Shown: one piece after another, positions 26,152-34,842 of the stretch | How positions within the stretch are numbered: position 1 is the first letter of the stretch | Layout of the letters: each line of letters opens with the position of its first letter | Source: Sedimentimonas flavescens | GTDB lineage: Bacteria; Pseudomonadota; Alphaproteobacteria; Rhodobacterales; Rhodobacteraceae | Direction: 5' to 3' | Length of the DNA: 64,000 nt | NCBI RefSeq assembly: GCF_019264375.1 | Contig: NZ_JAHVAI010000006.1 | Coordinates: forward strand, 62,001-126,000 | Position numbers and translations under genes: made by a program | Notes under the pieces: generated by a model | What the model was told of the DNA's origin: nothing | Database searches by the model: none | The model's input: the letters and a program-made list of their open reading frames with translations, nothing else

Positions 26152-28169
26152 CCGACGAACTCCGCCCCGCAGATCTGGAAACCAGCCCCGCCCCGAACCC
26201 GATCTGGACCCGCCTGTCCGTGATCTGGCTGGTGCCGCTGGTGGCGCTTGCGATCACGCTTGGTATCGCCTGGCAATCCTATGCCGACCGCGGCACGCTG
26301 ATCGAGATCGACTTCGCGGACGCGACGGGCGTGCGCCCCGGCGAGACCGTGCTGAAATTCCGAGAGGTCGAGGTCGGCCGCGTCGAGACCGTGGGCTTCA
26401 GCCGCGATCTCAGCTCGGTCCGTATCGGCGTTCGGGTGAACAAGGACGTCGCGCATTTCGTCGATAGCGAGGCGCGGTTCTGGCTGGTGCGCCCGCAGGT
26501 CTCGGCGCAGGGGATCTCGCGGCTCGACACGGTGCTGTCAGGCACTTTCATCGAAGGCTACTGGGATGCCGAAAGCGCAGGGCCGCAGACCGAGTTCCAG
26601 GGCCTCGACAAGCCGCCGGTGACGCCCGACCCGACGAAGGGCACCTGGGTCGAGTTGCGCGCCGAGGATGCCGGCGGGCTGGCCGAAGGCGCGCCTGTGC
26701 TGTTTCGCGGTATCACCGTGGGCCGCATCCAGAACTTGCGCCTGAACGACGCCGATTCCGGCGTGATCATTGACGCCTTCATCGACGCGCCCCACGACCG
26801 GCGCCTGACCACCAACACGCGGTTCTGGGATACTTCGGGCATTTCGGTCTCGCTCAGCGCCTCGGGGGTCAGCCTCGACATGCGCTCACTGGCCTCGCTG
26901 GTGCAGGGCGGGATCGAGTTCGACACGTTCACCACCGGCGGCACCTTCATCCAGAACGGCTTCCCCTTCCGCCTTTATGGAACGTCAGAGGCCGCGCGAA
27001 CTTCGATCTTCGGGTCGGATCTGGCGGAACCCGCGCGCTACACGCTGCTGTTCGACGACGCGATCGAGGGGCTCCAACGCGGCTCCAAGGTGCAATTCCG
27101 CGGTGTCGAGGCGGGCGAGGTCACCGATCTGTCGATCAAGGTGCTGACCGACAGCACCGGCACGCGCTATGCCCAGCAACAGGTCGTCATCGCGCTTTCG
27201 CCCGAACGCCTCGGCCTGGCGCGCGGAACCGAGCGCGATATCGTCAACGAATTCCTCGCGACCGAGGTCGACTCCGGGCTGCGCGCCCGTGTCGCTGGTG
27301 TTGGCCTGCTCGGCTCGACGCTGGTGATCGAACTGACCGACGTGCCCAATGTTCCGCCCGCCGTGATCAACCTGACGGCCCAACCCTATCCCACCCTGCC
27401 CACTGCCGAGGCCAAGACGAACGATCTGGCGGCGTCAGCCGAAGGGGTGTTCCAGCGCATCGAAGCCCTGCCGATCGAAGAACTGATGGCCTCTGCGATC
27501 CGGTCGCTCGACAGCATTTCTGCCGTCGCCGAGAGCGAGGATACCCGCGCCGTTCCGGGCGAGCTTGCGGGCCTGCTGGAGGAACTCCGCGCGCTGGTGG
27601 AGCGCCTGAACCAGGGCGGCGCCTCCGAGAAGGCGATTGCGGCGCTTGACGGGATGACCGAGGCCGCCTCGACCGTGATGAGCGAGTTCGAGGGGCTGGC
27701 CGAGACGCTGGCGTCGACCGATGCCGCCGCGCAGGCGGTGGCCGAGATGCCGCTTGGCGAGATCGGCACCAAGATCGACGGCATTCTGGCCGATATCCGC
27801 ACCATGCTGGGTTCGGAAGATGCCGAACGCCTGCCGCGCGCGCTCTCGGATACGCTCGAAGAATCCGCGGCGCTACTGGCAGAGCTGCGCGAAGGCGGCG
27901 CGGCAGAGAAGATCAACGGCACGCTCGTGGCCGCGCAGGATGCTGCGACCGCCATCGAAAGCGCCTCCGAACGCCTGCCCGAGCTGACCGCGAAGCTGGA
28001 ATCGCTGGTGACCACCGCGGAGCGGCTGGTGGCGTCTTATGGCGAGCGGTCGGCCTTCAACGCCGAGGTGCTCGACACGATGCGCGAATTGCGCCGCGCG
28101 ACATCCGCGTTCGGGTCGCTCGCGCGCATGATCGAACGCAACCCCCGCGCCTTCATTCTGGGCCGCTGA
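26148..28169 (+). CDS. pqiB: MCE-domain lipid transport protein PqiB
   Basis: The 673-residue protein has a short cytoplasmic N-terminus, one membrane span (about 25-45) and three successive MCE/MlaD domains (about 48-140, 160-270 and 285-405; note DFADATGVRPGETVLKFREVEVGRV and LLFDDAIEGLQRGSKVQFRGVEAGEV). A long alanine/glutamate-rich helical C-terminus (about 420-660) follows. This is the PqiB/YebT architecture, in which stacked MCE rings and a helical needle bridge the periplasm for lipid traffic. It overlaps pqiA and is 13 nt upstream of the lipoprotein gene. Confidence 0.92.
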   Translation: MTDELRPADLETSPAPNPIWTRLSVIWLVPLVALAITLGIAWQSYADRGTLIEIDFADATGVRPGETVLKFREVEVGRVETVGFSRDLSSVRIGVRVNKDVAHFVDSEARFWLVRPQVSAQGISRLDTVLSGTFIEGYWDAESAGPQTEFQGLDKPPVTPDPTKGTWVELRAEDAGGLAEGAPVLFRGITVGRIQNLRLNDADSGVIIDAFIDAPHDRRLTTNTRFWDTSGISVSLSASGVSLDMRSLASLVQGGIEFDTFTTGGTFIQNGFPFRLYGTSEAARTSIFGSDLAEPARYTLLFDDAIEGLQRGSKVQFRGVEAGEVTDLSIKVLTDSTGTRYAQQQVVIALSPERLGLARGTERDIVNEFLATEVDSGLRARVAGVGLLGSTLVIELTDVPNVPPAVINLTAQPYPTLPTAEAKTNDLAASAEGVFQRIEALPIEELMASAIRSLDSISAVAESEDTRAVPGELAGLLEELRALVERLNQGGASEKAIAALDGMTEAASTVMSEFEGLAETLASTDAAAQAVAEMPLGEIGTKIDGILADIRTMLGSEDAERLPRALSDTLEESAALLAELREGGAAEKINGTLVAAQDAATAIESASERLPELTAKLESLVTTAERLVASYGERSAFNAEVLDTMRELRRATSAFGSLARMIERNPRAFILGR

Positions 28170-28182
28170 CAGGAGACACAAG

Positions 28183-28749
28183 ATGATCCGCCCGTTCCTG
28201 CTAAGCCTTATCTGCGGCCTTGCGCTGACCGCCTGTTCCGATCCTGCGGCCACCGCGCGCTATGCGATTGCGCCGCAACCCGCCGCGAAAACCCTGCCCA
28301 ACCGCCTCGGCCAGGCCGAGCTGCGCGAGGTGTCGCTACCGCAATATGCCGCGGGGCAAGAGATCTCCTATCAGACCGAGGACGGCGCGCTGCGCTCGAC
28401 CCCGGACAATATCTGGGCCGACGACCCGCCGCGCGCGGTGACGCTGGCACTGGCGCGGCAGATCTCTGCGGTCTCGGGCGCGACGGTGATCGCCGAGCCC
28501 TGGCCGCTCTCGGAAGGGCCGCAACGCCGGATCGAGGTGCGGGTCGAGCAGTTCCTTGCGCGGGCCGATGGTGTCGTGCAACTGACCGGGGTCTATTTCG
28601 TCACCCCCGCCGGGATTACCAACGGACGCGACGTGATGCGCAGCTTCGATGTGACCGTGCCGGTCGCGGAGGGAGGCCCGGCGGCCATCGCGCAGGCGCA
28701 ATCGGCAGCGGTTGCCGAACTGGCCCGGCGCATCGCGCAGCTGGATTAA
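28183..28749 (+). CDS. pqiC: PqiC-type outer-membrane lipoprotein
   Basis: The 188-residue protein starts with a lipoprotein signal (MIRPFLLSLICGLALTAC, lipobox LTAC, lipidated C18) and continues as an ABC-transport auxiliary / DUF330-type domain (IAVSG-like strands, RRIEVRVEQFLARADGVVQLTG, and a C-terminal AVAELARRIAQ helix). In E. coli PqiC is the outer-membrane partner of PqiB, so the operon forms a complete trans-envelope lipid path. The stop overlaps that of the convergent flavin reductase gene in TTAA. Confidence 0.88.
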   Translation: MIRPFLLSLICGLALTACSDPAATARYAIAPQPAAKTLPNRLGQAELREVSLPQYAAGQEISYQTEDGALRSTPDNIWADDPPRAVTLALARQISAVSGATVIAEPWPLSEGPQRRIEVRVEQFLARADGVVQLTGVYFVTPAGITNGRDVMRSFDVTVPVAEGGPAAIAQAQSAAVAELARRIAQLD

Positions 28750-29297
28750 TCGAGCGCCGTGATGCGGCCGTAGCCACCGCGGAAGAAGGTCAGTGGCTCG
28801 CCCTGACCCACCTGAAAACGGACCACGCGGCCGATGATGATGGTGTGATCGCCGCCTTCATGGGTGGCCTCGGTCACGCACTCGAACCGCGCCAGCGCGC
28901 CGTCCAGCAGCGGCACATCATGTTCGTTGCGCAGGAAGTCCAGCCCCTCGAACCCATGGCCGCGACGGGTGAAACGATCCGCAAGCGGCGCCTGATCGGC
29001 CCGCAGCACATGGATGGCAAAAGCAGGGGCCGCCGAGAAATGCTGATGTCGCAACGACGAGCGCGCCGCCGACCACAGCACCAGCGCCGGATCGAGCGAG
29101 ACCGAGGCGAAGCTGTTGACGGTAATCCCCACCGGCGTCGTTGATCCCGCCTCGCATGCGGTGATCACGGTCACCCCGGTCGCAAAGCAACCAAGCGCAT
29201 CGCGCAGCTGACGCGGCTGCGCCGGGTCGGGCACATGGCCGAGGCCGGATTTCTCGGCCCGCGTCATTGCCGCTTCGATCTCGTCGCTTTCCCGCAT
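28746..29297 (-). CDS. Flavin reductase-like FMN-binding protein, candidate CobR
   Basis: The 183-residue protein is a short-chain flavin reductase: LRDALGCFATGVTVITA, then GITVNSFASVSLDPALVLWS and the EGGDHTIIIGRVV strand near the end. Such proteins reduce FMN/FAD with NAD(P)H for a partner enzyme. It lies 81 nt downstream of cobF on the same strand, at the end of a riboswitch-led cobalt/cobalamin unit. In the aerobic pathway CobR, a member of this fold, reduces co(II)yrinic acid a,c-diamide before adenosylation by CobO. CobR is therefore a reasonable inference but not proven; a monooxygenase partner elsewhere is the alternative. GGGGAGAG supports the start at MRESDE. Confidence 0.85.
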   Translation of the reverse strand: MRESDEIEAAMTRAEKSGLGHVPDPAQPRQLRDALGCFATGVTVITACEAGSTTPVGITVNSFASVSLDPALVLWSAARSSLRHQHFSAAPAFAIHVLRADQAPLADRFTRRGHGFEGLDFLRNEHDVPLLDGALARFECVTEATHEGGDHTIIIGRVVRFQVGQGEPLTFFRGGYGRITALD

Positions 29298-29378
29298 CGC
29301 TCTCCCCTTTCCCCCACAGATACGTGCTGGCGCGCAAAGGGCAACCCTTGGGGCGCTCACAGAGCCATCAAGACCCGG

Positions 29379-30131
29379 TCAAGCGCGCCGCATCAGGTAG
29401 ATGTCCATGATCCAGCCATGCTCGGCCCGCGCCTCGGCGCGGGTCCGGACGATCTGCGGGCCGACCTCGGAGAGGGGGCCCGTGCGCAGGATCTGTTCGG
29501 ACATGCCGACGAAGGCACCCCACCAGATCTCGACCCCTTCGGGAGCGAGATGGGTGAACGAGCATTCTCCATCGAGCATGACCACGATGGTATCGACGCC
29601 CTCGGGCCAGCCGTGATCGCGCAGCTGGCGGCCCGTGGTGATCTGGACCGGCGCGCCGATCTCATTGAGCGGGATGGCGTGCGCTGCGCACAGCGCCTGA
29701 ATGGCGGTGATCCCCGGAATGACGCGGGTCGTGACCGGCATCACACGCGCCAGCCGCTCGGCCAGGCGCAGCGTGCTGTCGTAAAGCGACGGATCGCCCC
29801 AGACGAGCAGTGCGACCTTGCCGCTTTCGCCAACATGGGCGCGGATCTCACCCTGCCAGGCGGCGGCGATGGCGTCGTGCCAGTCGTCCACGCCCTGCCG
29901 GTAAGAGGGATTCGCCGCATCGCGCACCGGCAGCGCGAACTCAACCACCTTTGTCGCGGGATTGGTGATATGCGTTTCGCACATCGACCGGCGCAGCCCG
30001 GCCAGATCGGATTTGTCCGCCCCCTTGAGCGGGATCAGGATCAGCTCGGCCGCGTTCATCGCTTCGATCGCCTGCAGCGTCAGATGCCCGGGGTTTCCGG
30101 TGCCAATTCCGATCAGCGTCAGTTCGATCAT
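29379..30131 (-). CDS. cobF: Precorrin-6A synthase (deacetylating) CobF
   Basis: CobF methylates precorrin-5 at C1 and releases acetate, giving precorrin-6A in the aerobic cobalamin pathway. The 250-residue protein has the class III SAM-methyltransferase start LTLIGIGTGNPGHLTLQAIEAM, the LLVWGDPSLYDSTLRL motif and VIPGITAIQALCAAHAIPLN. The C-terminal VMLDGECSFTHL and WWGAFVGMSEQ are typical of CobF. AAGGAAG precedes the ATG, which was preferred over a long upstream extension. It is the third gene of the cbtB-cbtA-cobF unit, separated from cbtA by a strong hairpin. Confidence 0.95.
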   Translation of the reverse strand: MIELTLIGIGTGNPGHLTLQAIEAMNAAELILIPLKGADKSDLAGLRRSMCETHITNPATKVVEFALPVRDAANPSYRQGVDDWHDAIAAAWQGEIRAHVGESGKVALLVWGDPSLYDSTLRLAERLARVMPVTTRVIPGITAIQALCAAHAIPLNEIGAPVQITTGRQLRDHGWPEGVDTIVVMLDGECSFTHLAPEGVEIWWGAFVGMSEQILRTGPLSEVGPQIVRTRAEARAEHGWIMDIYLMRRA

Positions 30132-30149
30132 CGCGTCTTCCTTACTGGC

Positions 30150-30174
30150 GGGAGGAGCGCGGCGCGCTCCTCCC
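30150..30174 (-). other. Strong hairpin between cbtA and cobF
   Basis: GGGAGGAGCGC (30150-30160), a 3-nt loop and GCGCTCCTCCC (30164-30174) make a perfect 11-bp stem just upstream of the cobF ribosome binding site on the minus strand. No T-run follows. It could reduce read-through, protect mRNA ends after processing, or tune cobF relative to the transporter genes. Confidence 0.65.
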
Positions 30175-30183
30175 AGTGTTTCG

Positions 30184-30912
30184 TTACGCCGTCCGGCTGC
30201 GCTCCCAGAGCTGCCCGGCAACCCAGCCAAGCACCGCCCAGACCGCAAGCCCGACCCCGAGCACACGCGCCGAGAACATGGCGCCGACCTCGGGCGGGGC
30301 AACGCCGTAATACTCGTCGATCGTGGGCGCGCCAATGATATGCGGCAGCGCAAGCATGCCCACGGCCAGCGGATATTTCCACGCATGGTGCCCGTAGGCC
30401 AGCAGCGCAAGCGCCGTGCCAGTCAGCGCCACCGCGCCCCACCACCAGACCTGGCGATCGCCAAGATCGGCGGCCACCGTGCCCGGCAGTTCGGGCGGCA
30501 GCCCAAGCGCAGGGGCAAGCTGGAAGCTCACGAAGCCCGCGATACCCCAAAGCAACCCCTCGACCGCGCCGACCCGCTTGCCGAGCGTCTCGGCCAGACC
30601 GAAGCCCGCCACCAGCAGCCCCGCATAAGAGACGTAGATCAGGATGGTGAAGAGAACCGTCAGCCCGTTGCGCGTCAGCGCACTCGGATCGGCAGCCTCC
30701 GCCCCCTGTACGTGATCGTCGGCCGCCCCGGCCTCATGCGCGTGATCGGCCGGAGCCTCCAGCGCCGAGCCCGAGAAATGCGTCAGTTCGCCAGTCTCGT
30801 AACCTTCACCAAGCAGGATAACCTCCTGCACGAAAGCGAAGTGCAGCAGAGCGGCAATCAGCCCTGCTGCACAACCGGCGAACAACGCGCCGGTCAACAT
30901 TCGTTGGAACAT
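30184..30912 (-). CDS. cbtA: Cobalt transporter subunit CbtA (predicted)
   Basis: The 242-residue membrane protein starts MFQRMLTGALFAGCAAGLIAALLHF and has about five membrane segments. It carries the conserved LEGxGYETGELTHF-like loop, a histidine/acidic loop (HAHEAGAADDH, about 75-85) that may bind metal, and LGLPPELPG with HIIGAPTIDEYYG. CbtA is known as a B12-regulated presumed cobalt transporter always paired with CbtB. The start follows the cbtB stop by 10 nt; no strong ribosome binding site is visible, suggesting coupling. Confidence 0.93.
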   Translation of the reverse strand: MFQRMLTGALFAGCAAGLIAALLHFAFVQEVILLGEGYETGELTHFSGSALEAPADHAHEAGAADDHVQGAEAADPSALTRNGLTVLFTILIYVSYAGLLVAGFGLAETLGKRVGAVEGLLWGIAGFVSFQLAPALGLPPELPGTVAADLGDRQVWWWGAVALTGTALALLAYGHHAWKYPLAVGMLALPHIIGAPTIDEYYGVAPPEVGAMFSARVLGVGLAVWAVLGWVAGQLWERSRTA

Positions 30913-30922
30913 GCGTGGCGGA

Positions 30923-31087
30923 TCAGTGGCAGGGGAAGCCGGTCGCGTGACGCATATCGTGGGCGGCATCGTGCAGCGTCGCCGACTGCGCGTGGCCAGC
31001 CACGAACATCAGGGCCACGCCCATCACAACCATCGCCAGAACCGAAGCCAGACCCGAGGTGGTTTTCACCGAGGAAAGAGTCGTCAT
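30923..31087 (-). CDS. cbtB: Cobalt transporter subunit CbtB (predicted)
   Basis: The 54-residue protein has one membrane helix (about 12-32) and ends HDAAHDMRHATGFPCH, the histidine-rich metal-binding tail that defines CbtB. GGGAGAT lies at good spacing before the ATG; a longer frame starting seven codons earlier was rejected. It is the first gene behind the cobalamin riboswitch at 31136-31318, so cobalt uptake should fall when B12 is abundant. Confidence 0.93.
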   Translation of the reverse strand: MTTLSSVKTTSGLASVLAMVVMGVALMFVAGHAQSATLHDAAHDMRHATGFPCH

Positions 31088-31135
31088 TTCATATCTCCCA
31101 GCCGTCACACCCGACGGCGTTAAGTTACACCTTGC

Positions 31136-31318
31136 AGGGCCGGTCTCCTGGCTCGCGGGTCACAGTCGGTCCTCGCCTTCCCACCCTTGCAGGCAGTGGC
31201 ATTCCGAGGACCGCTCTCCGCTGACAGTCGCGGGGGCGGCTGGGGCTCGGGGCGCCTCGATTGGTCCGCCCGTTCCCCATTCCCGTTTCAGTCCCGATGC
31301 TTTGCACCTGATGGGACA
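31136..31318 (-). ncRNA. Cobalamin riboswitch upstream of cbtB-cbtA-cobF
   Basis: On the minus strand the B12 box AGCCAGGAGACCGGCC (complement of about 31138-31153) closes the element. Upstream on the same strand are AATGCCACTGCC, the GCCGCCCCCGCGACTGTC core and an AACGGGAATG stretch, the ordered conserved parts of the cobalamin aptamer. The hairpin GCCGTC-N6-GACGGC (31101-31118) lies between the box and the cbtB ribosome binding site and no T-run is present, so control of translation is more likely than termination. Ends are approximate. The rest of the 307-bp gap (31088-31394) holds no gene. Confidence 0.93.
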
Positions 31319-31394
31319 CCTTGCCCTTCCATCTACTCAGCGGCGCCGCAGCCGGTCAAGGACAATCACGGCGCTTCAGGGCCGAATGCGACCC

Positions 31395-31712
31395 TCAGCC
31401 CGGAATCCGCGCCAGCGCCTTGGTGCGCAGCGCGCCAAGCGGGCGCGCATCGGCGAAGTTCCCGTCCGCCGAGGCCGCATACAGCCGCGCGAAGGTGAGC
31501 AGGTCGGGCAGGTCCTCTGGCGTCAGATCGCCAAAGAGGTAGGCCGTCTTGCCCTCGGCGCGGAAGGCCAGGCTCGAGGGGCGCGTGCAGCCCGACATGC
31601 ATTCGATCCCCTGCACGTCGGCCACAATTCCGGCCTCGCGCAGCGCTTCCTCCAGCGTTGCGCCGAAACCCGCACGGCCAAGCGCGCAGCTGGTGCAGAC
31701 CGAGATCCTCAC
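31395..31712 (-). CDS. DUF1636 family cysteine-motif protein (short form)
   Basis: The 105-residue protein has C6-x2-C9 (SVCTSC) and C38-x3-C42 (IECMSGC), the four-cysteine layout of thioredoxin-fold [2Fe-2S] ferredoxins and of DUF1636, and ends KALARIPG. A second member of the family (44270-44683) shares the same ends but has an extra cysteine-rich insert. It is the last gene of the long cob operon, overlapping cobA by 4 nt. A role in electron or cobalt handling is suggested by context only. Confidence 0.85.
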   Translation of the reverse strand: MRISVCTSCALGRAGFGATLEEALREAGIVADVQGIECMSGCTRPSSLAFRAEGKTAYLFGDLTPEDLPDLLTFARLYAASADGNFADARPLGALRTKALARIPG

Positions 31713-32434
31713 GCGGTCACATCCGACAACGGGCCATAGAGGATCAGCGCCGGGTGGTCCGAGCGCGCATCGGCCAGTTGCCGCGCCAGATCCGCGACGG
31801 TCGTGCGCTGGATGGTTTGTTCCGGATGGCCCACGGCCTCGGCCAGCATCGCGGGGGTTTCGGGCGCAAGCCCATGCGCCATCAGCCCCTCGGCCAGACG
31901 CGGGAAGGTGCGCTTGCCCATGAAGACAACCGTCGTCGCCCCGGGATCGGCCAGCGCGGCCCAGTTGATCGATTCGGGCAACCCGCCGGTTACATCGGCG
32001 CCGGTCACGAATTGCACCCGCCGCGCGGTCAGCCGCCGGGTCAGCGGAATGCCCGCCGCTGCCGCCGCCGCACAGGCCGAGGGCACGCCGGGGATGATCT
32101 CGCTGCCGATCCCGGCCTCACGTAGGGCGACAAGCTCTTCCTCAAGCCGCCCGAACAGCCCCGAATCGCCGGACTTGAGCCGCACCACACGCTTGCCGGC
32201 CAGGGCATGCTCGACCAGCAGGGCATTGACGTATTCCTGCTTGGCCGAGGGCTTGCCCGCCCGCTTGCCGACCGCGATCAACTCGGCCTGCGGACCGGCA
32301 TGGCCCAGAACCGGACCCGAAGCGAGGTCATCGAACAGCACCACATCGGCGCGTGCCAGCCGATCCACGGCTTTCAGCGTGATCAGATCGGGATCGCCCG
32401 GCCCCGAGGAAACGAAAGAGACGAAACCGCTCAT
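31709..32434 (-). CDS. cobA: Uroporphyrinogen-III C-methyltransferase CobA
   Basis: CobA (SUMT) adds methyl groups at C2 and C7 of uroporphyrinogen III to give precorrin-2, the entry to corrin synthesis. The 241-residue protein has VSSGPGDPDLITLKA (residues 8-22), YVNALLVEHALAGKRVVRLKSGDSGLFGR with the conserved RLK-GD, and EIIPGVPSACAAAAAAGIPLTRR. It is the single-domain form without the CysG dehydrogenase/ferrochelatase half. It overlaps cobB upstream and DUF1636 downstream by 4 nt each. Confidence 0.96.
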   Translation of the reverse strand: MSGFVSFVSSGPGDPDLITLKAVDRLARADVVLFDDLASGPVLGHAGPQAELIAVGKRAGKPSAKQEYVNALLVEHALAGKRVVRLKSGDSGLFGRLEEELVALREAGIGSEIIPGVPSACAAAAAAGIPLTRRLTARRVQFVTGADVTGGLPESINWAALADPGATTVVFMGKRTFPRLAEGLMAHGLAPETPAMLAEAVGHPEQTIQRTTVADLARQLADARSDHPALILYGPLSDVTA

Positions 32435-33710
32435 GAACTGGCCTCAGCTATCAGGTGAAAGAAAGTGCCGCTGACGCAGCCGCCGCCCGGCATCTGCCGG
32501 AACGATCCGGTCTCGGGGACGGCGGCGCCGGTGGCATCGACGACCTGCGCCAGCGGCGCATCGGGTTGCGACAGGATCGTCGCATAGTGAAATTCATGGC
32601 CCCGCAACGCGGTGCCAGCGGTCAGCGGGCCAACGGGGGCAGCGAGCCGCGCAAGCCGATAGCCCAGATGCATGCGCCGCTTGGCAAAGGATGTCTCCAG
32701 CCCCAAAAGCCCGGCCATCGCGTGGCGCGTGCCATCCGCGGCAACCAGGCCCGCACCAAGCGCCATATAGCCTCCGCATTCGCCATGAACCGGACGGGTC
32801 TGCGCGAAAGCACATAGGCCCGCGCGGAAGGTCTCGGCGGCAGACAAGCGGCCCGCATGTAGCTCCGGGTAACCTCCGGGCAGCCAGCAGGCATCGGCGC
32901 TCGGGTCGGGCGCCTCGTCGGCCAGCGGCGAGAAGGGCAGGATCGTCGCCCCCTCGGCGCGCCAATCCGCGATCAGATGCGGATAGACAAAGGAAAACGC
33001 GGCATCCCTCGCCAGCGCGATCCGCGCCCCCGCCCCGCGGCGACCGAGATCATCCGATCGAGGTCGCAATGCTCGGCCACGATCCGCCCGGCCTCCGCCA
33101 GCAGCTTATCCAGCGCATCGGTTTCTTCGGCCTGCACAAGGCCCAGATGCCGCTCGGGCAGGGCGATCCCCGCCGCGCGCGGGATGACGCCCAGAACCTC
33201 GATCCCGGCCTCTTCCATGCCCGCGCGCACCAGTGCCTCATGCCGCGGCGACGCCACCTTGTTCAGCACGACACCCGCCACCTGCACAGCAGGGCGCAGC
33301 GTCGCGAAGCCCTTGGCCACTGCCGCCGCCGATTGCGCCTGCCCCGACACATCGAGCACCAGAACCACCGGCCAGCCCATCAGCGCAGCAATATCGCCGC
33401 TCGCCCCCGTCCCGGTCTCGCCGGGTTTGGCAACGCCATCGAAGAGGCCCATCGCCCCCTCGGCCACGATCAGATCGGCCTCGACCGCAGCCAAAGCCTC
33501 CAACTGCCCGCGCCCCATCGCCCAGGCATCGAGGTTGAACGAGGCCCGCCCCGCAGCGGCCGCATGAAAGGCCGGGTCGATGTAATCCGGCCCGCATTTA
33601 AAGGGCTGCACATCCAGCCCGCGTGCGCGCAGCGCCGCCAACACCCCCAGCGTCAACGTGGTCTTGCCCGAGCCCGAGGCCGGTGCTGAGATGATCAGGC
33701 CGGGCGTCAT
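32431..33710 (-). pseudogene. cobB: Cobyrinate a,c-diamide synthase CobB, interrupted by a frameshift
   Basis: CobB amidates the a and c side chains of hydrogenobyrinate using glutamine and ATP. The N-terminal half is in one frame from 33710 (SAPASGSGKTT P-loop; FKCGPDYIDPAFH; EGAMGLFDG). The C-terminal half is in another frame ending at 32431 (RIALARDAAFSFVYPHL; LPGGYPELHAG; catalytic cysteine in HGECGGYMALG). Switching frames needs a -1 shift (one missing base) at the G/C run 33022-33036. The first frame otherwise continues to 32973 as junk. Both halves are conserved and the gene is embedded by 4-nt overlaps in the cob operon, so a sequencing or assembly error or a very recent mutation is likely. 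The linker between the halves also looks short. Confidence 0.85.
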
Positions 33711-34495
33711 TCAGGCCCCGTTCCGGGAAAGCGCGGCTCTGTGCCCACGGGCCGGTAGCGGCGGTCGTAATCGCCCGCGTAAAGGCGACTTTCGTCGAAC
33801 TCCTCGGCGCCGATCGAACGACCGACAAGGATCAGCGCCGTGCGCTCCATCTCCTCGCCAATCGCGGTTTCCAGCGTGCCGAGCGTGGCGCGCACCACGC
33901 GCTCATCGGGCCAACTTGCGCGCCAGACGACGGCCACGGGGCAGTCGGCGCCGTAATGTGGGGTCAGTTCCTTGACCACCTGAGGCAGCACATGAACCGA
34001 GAGGTGAATGGCCAGCACCGCACCGGTGCGCGCGAAATTCTCCAGCGTCTCCCCCTCGGGCATCGAGGTCGCCCGCCCCGAGGTCCGCGTCAGCACGACC
34101 GATTGCACCACGCCGGGCAGTGTAAGCTCGGCGCAAAGTGTCGCGGCGGCAGCGGAGAAGGAGGGCACGCCCGGCGTCACATCGTAGGGAATGCCAAGCG
34201 CGCGCAGGCGGCGCAACTGCTCGCCCATGGCCGACCAGACCGACAGATCGCCCGAGTGCAACCGCGCGACATCCTTGCCCTCGGCATGGGCGGCGGCGAT
34301 CTCTTCAATGATCTGGTCAAGCGAAAGCGGCGCGGTATTCACGATCTTCGCGCCGGGCGGGCAATGCGCCAGAAGCGCCTCGGGGACGAGGCTGCCTGCA
34401 TAAAGGCAAACCGGGCAGGAGGCGATCAGATCGCGCCCGCGCAGGGTGATCAGATCGGCCGCCCCCGGACCCGCCCCGATGAAATGCACCGTCAT
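33707..34495 (-). CDS. cobM: Precorrin-4 C11-methyltransferase CobM
   Basis: CobM methylates precorrin-4 at C11. The 262-residue protein has [18 protein letters not shown], the diagnostic [13 protein letters not shown] (residues 30-42), [15 protein letters not shown] and [15 protein letters not shown], plus [15 protein letters not shown]. It overlaps both cobE and cobB by 4 nt, indicating strict translational coupling in the main cob operon. Confidence 0.96.
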   Translation of the reverse strand: MTVHFIGAGPGAADLITLRGRDLIASCPVCLYAGSLVPEALLAHCPPGAKIVNTAPLSLDQIIEEIAAAHAEGKDVARLHSGDLSVWSAMGEQLRRLRALGIPYDVTPGVPSFSAAAATLCAELTLPGVVQSVVLTRTSGRATSMPEGETLENFARTGAVLAIHLSVHVLPQVVKELTPHYGADCPVAVVWRASWPDERVVRATLGTLETAIGEEMERTALILVGRSIGAEEFDESRLYAGDYDRRYRPVGTEPRFPGTGPE

Positions 34496-34842
34496 TGCGT
34501 CTTCCCTTCCGCTACTGCCACGCTTACGCCGCCTTGGGCCACGCGCTCCATAACCAACCGCGCGCCGGGCCCTGCCGCGACAAGCGCCGCTGCCTCGGCG
34601 ACCGAGCCGGTGCCGAACAGCGCCTGCACCCGGTCGGAATGCGAGGGCGTCGCCACCCCCGCCACGTCATGGCCGCTGACCGGCAGCCCAAGCGCCGCCG
34701 TCAATTCGGCCAGCCGATCTGCCTTGTGCCCGATGGTCGCCAGCGCGGCAACCGGGCCTGCGATGGTTTCAGCGGCACGCAGGGCGGCGAGCACGCCTTC
34801 GGGCGTGGCGGCACTGTTGAACCCGACCCCTGCGATTCTCAT
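34492..34842 (-). CDS. cobE: Cobalamin biosynthesis protein CobE
   Basis: The 116-residue protein corresponds to the CobE / CbiG C-terminal domain ([72 protein letters not shown]). The role of CobE in the aerobic pathway is not well defined; the related CbiG opens the delta-lactone in the anaerobic route. The ATG overlaps the cobL stop as ATGA, which fixes the start against longer upstream readings. It overlaps cobM at its other end. Confidence 0.92.
   Translation of the reverse strand: MRIAGVGFNSAATPEGVLAALRAAETIAGPVAALATIGHKADRLAELTAALGLPVSGHDVAGVATPSHSDRVQALFGTGSVAEAAALVAAGPGARLVMERVAQGGVSVAVAEGKTQ

Noticed and set aside
30132-30410. Upstream extension of the cobF frame
   Set aside because: It would run through the hairpin and into cbtA in another frame; ATG 30131 has AAGGAAG and begins at the conserved methyltransferase core.
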